Positions 55,811 through 64,000 of a stretch of 64,000 bases of DNA are shown one piece after another (the stretch's first letter is position 1; each line of letters begins with the position of its first letter). This stretch comes from Lojkania enalia (taxonomy: Eukaryota; Ascomycota; Dothideomycetes; Pleosporales). The notes under the pieces are model-generated. The model ran no database searches. It saw nothing but the letters and a program-made list of their open reading frames with translations, and was not told the origin of the DNA. The DNA lies in the NCBI GenBank assembly GCA_010094045.1, contig ML986578.1:868001-932000 (forward strand), in the 5' to 3' direction. A program made the position numbers and the translations under genes.

Positions 55811-57901
55811 GATGGCGCCGTCTTCTGGTGTGCTGGTTTGGGGGCGGGGAGATCGAGGGTCGCGGGGGAGGAGCGATCGAGATGAGGGAAGCTGAACGGA
55901 GGAATTCCCTTAACGAACGGTGATGTCGCGCAGTCGACGATGTACAGGGAAGGCTGAAGGATGTGAGGGGAGAGGACAGGGCGCGGCACAGCGGGCTTTT
56001 GTACGATGGCGAGCTGGAGAGCTGAAGAACGGTCCCTGGGGGCTGAGAGCACGCACCGGGTCCGTGGGCTAGCACCAGCCTCACAGGGCTTCTCTTACTA
56101 GCCGAGATTCGTCAAACGCTTACGGCTTGGCCAGAGCTAAAGCCGTTTTGGGTATACTGTGCCAGACCGTCCTTGCCGGAGCATGGCGGTGCAGCATGGT
56201 ATCTACTTACCATCACGGCGCAGAGACACGATGCGCGATCATTCTGGCTTCAGCTGTGGGCTCGGCGTGCTATTTTGCTTGTTCCAGCCCAGCGAATTCA
56301 CGCATTTCCTTTGCTGCGCTCCTTTACCAAATGCTCTACTTCTATCCATGCCATGGACGCGAAGAGCCGGATGGATGTCTGAGAAAGAAGGTGAGATTCG
56401 AAGGAGTTGGCAACAGCTAGACACGTCGATCGGTCGTACTAGATCGATGTCTATCATGATTCGCTGCTGGGGCCGTTTGTCCCGCATTGGCGCTTCACTG
56501 TGAGTCGCAACGGTCCGTAGGTAAGGTATGCTCACCACCAACGGCAGCGACGAAATATCTTCCAAATCGACATTCTTGTCTCGAGGTGAGGTGAGACCTG
56601 TGCTGTGCTCTGCCGCTCGTCGTGGCTTCAAGAAAAACGAAGAACTCATCTCGGGCTAGCTACGCTCCGGTTGGCTATGCGTTCAAGCTTCCGCTTGACG
56701 GCCAAGCCATCTCAGAAGGTTGGGTCAGCGCCTTTATTTTTAGGCCTTGCTGAGCCAGTGAAATCTCCCCATCAGCGCGGGGACGCTCTTGGCAAAGGCA
56801 GTCCACCCAAATCTCCGCTGTCTACAGACGCAGGGTCATTCCCTGGCATCCTCTTGTCATTGATCCAGATCGTTACAAGCACCAGACTTCAACGAATCCT
56901 ACATTGATGCCGATATTGTTATTCTCGCTTGTAAAGAGCCATCAGTGATAACGCTTCCAAGTCGTTTCGATTGGTGCAACATGCTACCTATTGCTCAGGT
57001 ATTAATACATACAGTGTGGGGCCCCCTTCCCAGCAGCTAGTGCACCCCAATCATGCACTATCTCCATGGTCCTGTATAGACAATCATATAGCAATAATTG
57101 ACCGATCAAAACTTCACGATTGATAGCATTGCGTGGTTGAGAGTGCCAATCCTTTTAGATTCTTTAATCGTGCATCTAGAAGCCTGCGCTGATGACGCGT
57201 AATCCCCTCCGACACCTCATCACACCCACCACACCACCTTCGGGTCCCCTCTTTCTGCGTCTCATTCACTCCGTGAGAGCGTGCAATCGAAAAAAAAAAA
57301 ATAAAAAACAAAAAAATAAAAAAGCCCATTACACACAGCAAACGAGAGATTCCAGACATGAATGCCACCATATTGTGTGTAGAGTCACTGATACTGCCCA
57401 GCACAACTTACGTAGCCCATGAATGCTCGTAACCAAACATTGACAAAAGAAATATGTAGTAGCCAGAGGCATTCAACATGCATGTGGTATAAACCGTGCT
57501 GCACCCTTGCGCACGCCCAGAAGGAAATTGACTAATATGCAACGAACAAAAGCCTACTCTCTGAGCTCTCCCCGCGCAGTAAATGCTGAAAAAATGACAA
57601 AGAAAATAAGGCGAACCCTGCACGGGCTGGTAGACATTAGATCTTAGGACTTAAGCCTTTACGTCGAAGCGCCAAAACTCCATTTTGGGTGTAGTTAAAC
57701 ATCGGCTACACCTTTATGCTATAGGGTACAAGCGCAAGTGCTGTGCGCTAAATGTTGTCGGATATCATCGACCGTCATCGTGACCTAGGGACTAGAGCGC
57801 AGCCGTCCGCTCGATCTCTTCGTAGGCCTTGTCCTGCAATGTAGAAGGGTGAACATCGAACTAGGGTATCAAATGGAAAAAGTCTGGCTTCGTGTATTGC
57901 T
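55811..57901. other. Intergenic region of 2.1 kb
   Basis: No gene I can support. Overlapping frames of 80-136 codons occur on both strands at 56.1-56.9 kb. The longest, minus 56649-56239, opens with MSSSFFLKPRRAAEHSTGLT and has a protein-like start but nothing recognisable later. An A-rich tract lies at 57290-57323. Part of this must be the SUR7/PalI promoter and the PNG1 3' flank. Confidence 0.4.
57290..57323. repeat. A-rich tract
   Basis: A run of 11 A followed by interrupted A6-A7 blocks with single T and C bases; simple-sequence repeat. Confidence 0.85.
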
Positions 57902-59284
57902 TCATCGGGGATGATCGCGAGGATTTTGTTGGTTTGGCGTCCCGCGTCCCCCTTCACCTCTTGCTCGTATCCACTCAGTATTGCCGCTGGTCCGGCCTTC
58001 CAATGCTTTCTGAGCATCTGGATCTGGTCGTAGGCGGCTGTTTCGGCCATTGATGATATCATCGACATTGAGCTTGCTAACTTCATGTGCAATCGATGAG
58101 ATGACGTAGCTGCGGAGTTCGCGGTTCTCGCGCATGTCTTCCCCTTCTAATCGAAATTTATCTTGCTTGGACATGTTGCTTCGTCGCATAGTTCGTATCT
58201 CATCCATGATGTGAAGCAATACAGCCTCCGGTGCTCGGTTTCGCTCGAGTGCGTGCTTCGATGGGTTGCGAACATATCTTCGAGTGACGTCCATTGCCCC
58301 GTCTACTGAGAAAGCTATGCAGTAAGCAAGCTTCTTGCCCCAGCCTACATGGAGATATTAGCATCCGTCTCATTCAAGTTTGAAGGAATAATAGAACGTA
58401 CCGTCAGTGTACAGTCGTGGCTTGTCCCAAGCTTCTTCGCATGCGTCCACATGGACCCATCGTTTCCGGTGAACCGAGTAAACCTCCGTCCATACATGGT
58501 CTTCGCTGTTCCATACCCATCTCACTCTGGAGCCAACTGCTCGGCAAAGCATACTAAAGCAGTTTGCCCATTCACCGCACCGTCCTCTTCGGGTCTGTAG
58601 TAAGACAAAAGCGTCATTGTACCTGGGATATCGCTCGTAGGCGCCGCACTGTTCCACTGAGCATCGGTAAAGCTCGACCTGATTGGCCCCGCGAGCTTGT
58701 TCGTCGGGAACAGGCGCAGCCATTCCCACGCCTATTGTCGGAGAGTAACAGCGAGAGCAGGGCGGGTTGTTGACCCAGGTGAAGAATGATCGTTTAAACC
58801 ATCGCAAAAGCGCTCTGATGACACAGTCCTGATAACCCCACGCTGCCTTCTTTCCAGCACCTAGACTCTCGGCTTCAGCTTGCAAAATCTGGCTTTCCTC
58901 CTCAGCTTCGTTGTAGATCTGCTCCAAAGGTACGACGCGGAGTGCTTCGTCCAACAGGCCTGGGTTCTCCCACCGAATCGGCATATTTGATAGCGAATGC
59001 AGCATGTTCTTGAAGCGGAGGGAGCGGGCATCCTGCGGGGCTTGCGGCACGAGTGGTATGTTGCGGAGCGACGAGTAGGAGGGCGGAAGAGTATTGTGGG
59101 CGGGCGGCGGTTGCGGTGTGCCAAAGTCTCGCGGCGCCGGTGATGAGGATCTTGACTGTACGGATCGCGAGGTTAGGTCGTTCATGCGCTTTGTGCTGAG
59201 CACCTGGCGAAAGCGCTCCGTCATATCCTGGGCGAGCTTGTCGACGTCGCCGTCGCCCCGTTGGGGTGTGTGCGAATGGTCCAT
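57902..59284 (-). CDS. PNG1: Peptide:N-glycanase PNG1 (transglutaminase-fold)
   Basis: Cytosolic enzyme that removes N-linked glycans from misfolded glycoproteins exported from the ER, assisting proteasomal degradation together with Rad23. Exons 59284-58402 and 58344-57902 encode 441 residues. The catalytic core shows the three triad residues: the Cys in [12 protein letters not shown] near 231, the His in [10 protein letters not shown] near 261 and the Asp in [12 protein letters not shown] near 278. Structural zinc cysteines are seen in [11 protein letters not shown] and [25 protein letters not shown] and [12 protein letters not shown] are further family blocks. The N-terminal 80 residues and the C-terminal 60 residues are disordered. 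The triad is intact, so I expect an active enzyme. Some filamentous fungi carry PNG1 proteins that have lost the catalytic Cys; this one keeps it. A short extra 3' exon (DKAYEEIERTA-like) lies downstream of an acceptor but cannot be joined in frame. Confidence 0.92.
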
Positions 59285-61050
59285 AGCTGGAGGGTGTCGC
59301 AGTGGGTGGGAAGAGTGCGGATGAAGAGACCAGAGATCGAGGGGCCTTGGAGATATTCCAGGCGGCGGGCCTGCGACGCGGGCGGCTGTGCAGGCGGCGG
59401 ATGGCTGTGTCGGACGGTAGCCGACGCAACCAACTTTCTATCCGTGGAGGGCGGCTCGATAGATGCGATGCAGCAGCGCAACTCCGGCGGGGGGAAGTGC
59501 AGCAGCGTGCTCGGCGAGCGCAGTGATGTGTGAAATGGTAGAGAAGGAGAGGGAGGAAGGGTGGTGAAATGGGGTCGAGGCCGATGGAGGCGAACGAACG
59601 ACGCACGACAGGCCGCGCAATGTGCAGCGACGCGCAAGCACTTGCCAAGCGCCCTGTGATTGGCCCAGTCGAGGGGCCTCATCAAGCTTTGAGCAGCGCA
59701 AGCAGACAAAGGCTTCACTCGTGGACCGACCAAAATCGCACAGGCTTGCGATGATACTGTCTATCATTCTACTGGAATGCTGTGCTGCCGGCCGGCGGTG
59801 GGCTCGTTGGCGTGGACGACGTCACAATGCTCTACTCTCTCTAGCAGCCCTCCCGCAGGCCATCGGCAAATTAGGTACGCTCTATGTATCCAACTCCTAC
59901 AAATTGCGCGGTACCTACGGCCAGCCCAGCAGCATCGGCGGCACAATCAGCACGCACGATGGCGGATGCAGCGTGATGATCGTCGAACATGCAATTCTGG
60001 AACTGATTGTCTTCCGTGCTTTTTGCGTGGTGACGGGAGGTAGTGATGGTGCACCTGGTCTGGCTCCTCGCTACGGCCGCGTCACCAACCTGTCGTCGTA
60101 AGCTCTCTCAACGCTTGCCGGGCCAAGCCCCGGGGACGCTTCCGGCCTTCAAAGTGATACACGCACAGTGCTCCGAATTTAACTACGGAGTGCGCCCTCT
60201 ACTGTGTCACTTCTCGCAACACGCTCTGGACGGGGCCATCCTCCCTCGGTTCACTCGCCGCATCCACCACCACGCAATCGTGGCTAACCGTATGGAACAC
60301 TCTGCAATACCCGCCCGTTCCCCATTTTCGGACCGTGCGCTAGGATACGCCATCTCGCACGCAGCCGGCGCGCTAGTGGGGCACTTGTGTAAGACAAAGA
60401 TCTGTCTGTGGCACAACAACCAGGGTAAGACGTGCAAAGTCCGATGCCAAACGCATGGTTGTCATCGCGTGGTACGGTACAATGTAGCAGTCTCTTCAAG
60501 GTCGCCATCCGCGACTGAGACTTCATCTTCAGGTGCTTATGTAGCTCTGAACATGATCGCTATTGCACTTTACATTTTCACAGCAACGCTTGCGCTGAGG
60601 AGGACTTTTATCATCATAGGCCTAGAAAAGATGAGCTTGGTTCTAGATCACCGTCTGTTTGCATCTCAGATACGGCATCAGCACAAGTGCGTAATTGAAT
60701 TCACAGATGTTCTACTTCGTTGTGTGCGCCGGTGAAATCCCGCTTAGTTGGAGACTTTTTGGTTTGCCTAACATAGACTCAAGTACGCAGCAACATGCGC
60801 GACGCGGTCCGGTTATGGTCGCAATCATATTCTAGGCCGCTACTCCATAATCTGGGATTACGCGCTGCGAGACAACGTCGCAGCCCAAAACCAACATCAG
60901 AATATGTTGGTATTGTTCATCTATGGCGAGGATGCGAGGACACGAGGATGCGTAAATGGTGGAATACTCCGGGATTTAATAGTAGGGCTATGGTCAGGGG
61001 CATACCCTAGTCAAATCCTCCTTGGTGGCACCTGAAGGCAACCAACCCTC
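59285..61050. other. Intergenic region of 1.8 kb
   Basis: PNG1 promoter side and UTP4 3' flank. A plus-strand frame of about 229 codons (60046-60735) has a weakly hydrophobic segment (VALNMIAIALYIFTATLAL) but no recognisable domain and atypical composition rich in His, Cys and Arg; I do not count it as a gene. Confidence 0.4.
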
Positions 61051-63871
61051 TCACTCGTGACTACCAGTAAACCTTGGCGGCAAATCCAGATCCCAACTCG
61101 GTCTTTCAACGAGAACTACTTCTAGTGACTGGTGGTTCCCGGCGATTGGGACCATGCCAAGTATTGGCCGGTACTTGAAAGTATGCCACCACCCCTCATG
61201 GCCTCGCCCTTTTTGATTTACATTGTCCTTGGATACATTATGAGATTCCATCTCTGATACATGATGCCCCTTTGCAAGGGCGTTGATCAGACTCGACGAC
61301 CGTCGAAGCTCAACTAGAGCGTGTTGCTGATCTTCGTACTCTTCGTCAGTCTTTGAACCCATCGTGCCGCTAACGTCGATCCAGTTAGACTTTGCTGATT
61401 CGTCACCTTTGCCACCATTGTACCTTCTCATTTTTGTGACGGGAGCTTCGCTTTCTGGAACCGCGCCACCCGCACCGCTATTTGTTTTCTTAGAGTTTTC
61501 CTTGATTGGGTCTCGTTTGCGTTTCTTTGATGTCTTATCCGTATTTTTTCTCTGACAAGTCGCCTCGGATGGGCCTTGCAATGGTAGGTCGCGAGAAAGA
61601 TCGAACATAAATAACCACTTCTCACCGTAAAGCCAGATTCGCTGATAGGTCTCATTTACATCCCATACACATCCCTTTGCTGGGTCGTCGATCATACGGA
61701 ACTGTGAAGGGTAGCTTGCTGGCGTGTTTTTTCTCGACCACTGCGATAGTCGACCAGCTATAACCTCGAAATGGTATAGATGATGCTCAGCCGATACTAC
61801 TAAAAGATGGTGTTCTGCATGTGGTATATCATGCGAATGTGGATGAGGATTCTGTCTGGTTTGGTGTACAGCCGGGTTTCCATTTGGTTCCGATGGGGTC
61901 GAGCCTGCAGGTGTTGGCTGGAAAGAAATGAGAACAGCTGACGAATCCAGCCGAGGAAGAAGGTGCCCGGAGGGGTTACGTATCCATTGTTGGCCAAACA
62001 TTGTTATTCGCTCCTTCGAAGGTGTGTCCTCGTCATCTGATAGTTCGTCTTCCGCAGATGCGGATGAACTAGAGTCAAAGATATTTACCTCTAGAGCTGT
62101 AGCGTCATCATGGCCCTGAATAACCCAGGTATCTATATACCCGGCCAAATCTACGACGGCGAAGACAGCGCCATCGGTTGAAAACTCCGCATGGTGAATA
62201 GACCGATTGTATAAACCCCAAGATCCATTGAGTGAGTCCCGCTGTGCATCAGATCTGTTGAGCCGCTGTAGAGGGAAGAGTTGCGGAAGTATGCGTGGGC
62301 GGCCAGCCGTTCCCCCCGATCTTGTCGCGCGTGCCAATTGAACGTGATTTGTGGGCGTGATGATAGCGAGCCATTTCCCATCTGCCGTAAAGCGAACTAT
62401 CTTTGCGCCCTTTGTCGGAGGCATATCCAGTTTTCGTATGCGCAAAGCAGATCTGTCATGTGCTTCGGAATGAGTAAGATGGAACAATTTCACCTCCCGA
62501 ACTGTTGCGACAGCCAGGAGCTGGCCATCATGTGTGATCGCCACAGACGTGATATTTTCGTCCCCTTTGAGTGCGAGTCGCGCAACTACTTTCGGCCTCT
62601 CGGTGGCCTCCTGTTGATTCTTGACGCGCCAAATTCGTACTTCACAATTCCACCAGCTGACAATTAGCCGTGCTTTGGGGGCGCTGACCAATGGTGGATT
62701 GCTGGGAAAAGTGGGTAGACCACGACTGAGTTCTTTTCCAAATTCTCGAAGAGGTACGACAATAGGCTGGGTGTCAATCCCTTCAAATAAGTTAGTTAGA
62801 TCAGGCGTGAATGAGAACCGTCTCACCTCCTGAAACAATGAAATTCAGTTTATTGCCCTCATATATCGCAATGGCCTTGACATCATGATCATGATATCGT
62901 TTGTGGGAGACCTCGCGCCACTTCTCCCCGCGATTGCTTCGGGAGTCACCAGTCTTCTTGCAACTATAGAAGCATGTCCGGCGGTCTAAACCTCCGCTAA
63001 AAATCATATTGCCATCTTGAGATACCACGAGGTCCAGAACATCCGCTTCATGTCCAGATATACGCTGCATTTGGCTATAGTTTTTCCCGTCGTATATACG
63101 GATATCTCCAGTAGAGTCGCCAGAGACAAAATCTCCATTTGGGAAACACCTCACTTTCCAGATCAAAATATCCTTCGGCCCACCTGGAGGGCCACTCCCG
63201 AGTGAGATATTCCTGAGCACATTGTTGTTTCTTGTGTCAAATACTCGAATTGTGCTGTCCGCAAATCCTGCCAGTACGGTGTTGCGATCTTTGTAGGTGA
63301 CGCTGAGAACACGTGCCCTTTTCGTCGTGAGTCTTGACAGGAATCTGTCAAATCTTAGCTCGCCTTCGGCCGTCGATAGCAAGACGAGGGAGCCATCCGC
63401 ACAACCTGCAATCAGATTCTGCTGATTGTCCCGACTATCGACCCTTGTTTCTTTTGTAGACGTCTTTAGTTTCGGCTGGGCCGCAAAGCACCAGATTTCG
63501 CTATGGTTGCCACTGGAATGTTGGGAAGGAAGACCGGTCGCTAGATTCCACTCCGTAACACTACTCGAGTATCCGATACTAAATAGTCGCAGCCTCCCCG
63601 GAAGTGTGATACCTTGGCCATCTCTTTCGTCAGGTTCTTGAATCCAAGCAAGACCTTCGACGCTTCGGTCTTTGCCTCCGGTGAAAACGCTCTCTTGCAG
63701 CCATGCACCTCTTGCAGGGTTCCAGATCTCAATATTACCATTTGCGCGCCCTATGGCGAGTCTTAAACAAGTAGGATCTTCTCTGTTATTGTCGGGCTCG
63801 GTGTGCGAAAAAGCAAGCGCATTTATTGCCGACGGTTGATATGGAATGAATCGCGATCGATGAATATCCAT
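61051..63871 (-). CDS. UTP4: U3 snoRNP protein UTP4 (WD40 repeats)
   Basis: Component of the t-UTP/UTP-A subcomplex of the small-subunit processome, needed for early 18S pre-rRNA processing in the nucleolus (human homologue cirhin). Exons 63871-62827 and 62780-61051, separated by a 46-nt intron with a CTAAC branch site, encode 924 residues. The start MDIHRSRFIPYQPSAINALA and the first propeller words RLAIGRANGNIEIWN, WLQESVFTGGKDRSVEGLAW, LFSIGYSSSVTEWNLATG and GNHSEIWCFAAQP are characteristic of UTP4. Repeats continue with VLAGFADSTIRVFD, FVSGDSTGDIRIYD and HEADVLDLVVSQDGNMIFSGG, then a second propeller after the intron (VSWWNCEVRIW; SVAITHDGQLLAVATVREVKL). A low-complexity acidic and lysine-rich insert (SSASAEDELSDDEDT; KKRKRDPIK, a nuclear signal) lies in the second half. 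Yeast Utp4 is about 776 residues; the excess is in these inserts. Secure identification. Confidence 0.95.
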
Positions 63872-64000
63872 GGCGTCCGACGTTCGAGGAGACGTGCAGG
63901 GTCGCAATTAAGGTCAAGAGTTTATCGACTGGCGGGACTGAGCCGGTCTAATCATGGCTGTATCAGCTTTGAGTGTTAATTGAGAGCTTCGAACTTTTCG
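63872..64000. other. Upstream flank of UTP4
   Basis: 129 bp of presumed UTP4 promoter to the window end; nothing further recognised. Confidence 0.4.

Noticed and set aside
57775..57900. A possible third exon of PNG1 (DKAYEEIERTA-like)
   Set aside because: The acceptor is good but no donor joins it in frame with exon 2; the stop at 57902 is accepted.
60046..60735. A 229-codon plus-strand open frame
   Set aside because: Odd composition rich in His, Cys and Arg, no domain, no flanking splice or promoter signals; I treat it as chance.

Overview
This window is nuclear DNA of a filamentous ascomycete (Pezizomycotina). The evidence is the gene content (GPC1-type acyltransferase, REV3, SUR7/PalI and MARVEL membrane proteins, UTP4, PNG1, a DUF7580-like gene, a C2H2/SH3 protein) and the gene structure: GT-AG introns mostly of 45-120 nt, several with CTAAC or TACTAAC branch sites. 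I cannot name a genus; a Leotiomycete-like fungus is only a guess. I recognised no rRNA, tRNA, CRISPR array or intact transposase. All exon joins were worked out by hand from frame continuity and splice sites.

Layout. 1-6.8 kb: 5' part of SMC1 (-), divergent glycerophosphocholine acyltransferase GPC1 (+), a serine-rich hypothetical gene (+) and a paraoxonase-family gene (-). 7.7-10.2 kb: a four-exon gene of an unrecognised family (-). 11.4-19.3 kb: REV3, the DNA polymerase zeta catalytic subunit (-), divergent from an IRC21-like cytochrome b5 protein (+), then a small multi-pass membrane protein (+). 19.4-37.9 kb: a gene-poor, AT-richer accessory stretch. It holds an uncharacterised membrane-like gene (-), a short decayed-looking locus (+), a MARVEL-like protein with a Q/P-rich tail (-), an unrecognised secreted 504-aa protein (+), a lysine/threonine-rich protein ending in glycine-zipper repeats (+), a TfdA-type xanthine dioxygenase (-), a single-pass cell-wall-sensor-like protein (+) and a broken secreted-type gene (-).

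38-51.4 kb: a 1248-aa disordered protein with a C-terminal membrane anchor (-), a PAP2 lipid phosphatase (-) divergent from an alpha/beta hydrolase (+), a small hypothetical ORF (+), then a closely spaced divergent pair: a zinc-finger/SH3 protein (-) and a DUF7580-like protein (+). 52.0-53.7 kb: a clear pseudogene of the fungal APH/AIM9 phosphotransferase family (-). 54.7-63.9 kb: a SUR7/PalI protein, the peptide N-glycanase PNG1 and the U3 processome WD40 protein UTP4 (all -).

How it fits together. The edges and the REV3 block are housekeeping: cohesion, translesion synthesis, ribosome biogenesis, glycoprotein quality control and lipid turnover. Between them lie lineage-variable genes: secreted and cell-surface proteins, self/non-self-type signalling proteins and decaying copies. 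The most interesting targets are the divergent zinc-finger/SH3 and DUF7580-like pair, the secreted 504-aa protein, the glycine-zipper protein with a probable GC-AG intron, the unrecognised 775-aa gene, and the two decaying genes at 35.4-36.7 and 52.0-53.7 kb.
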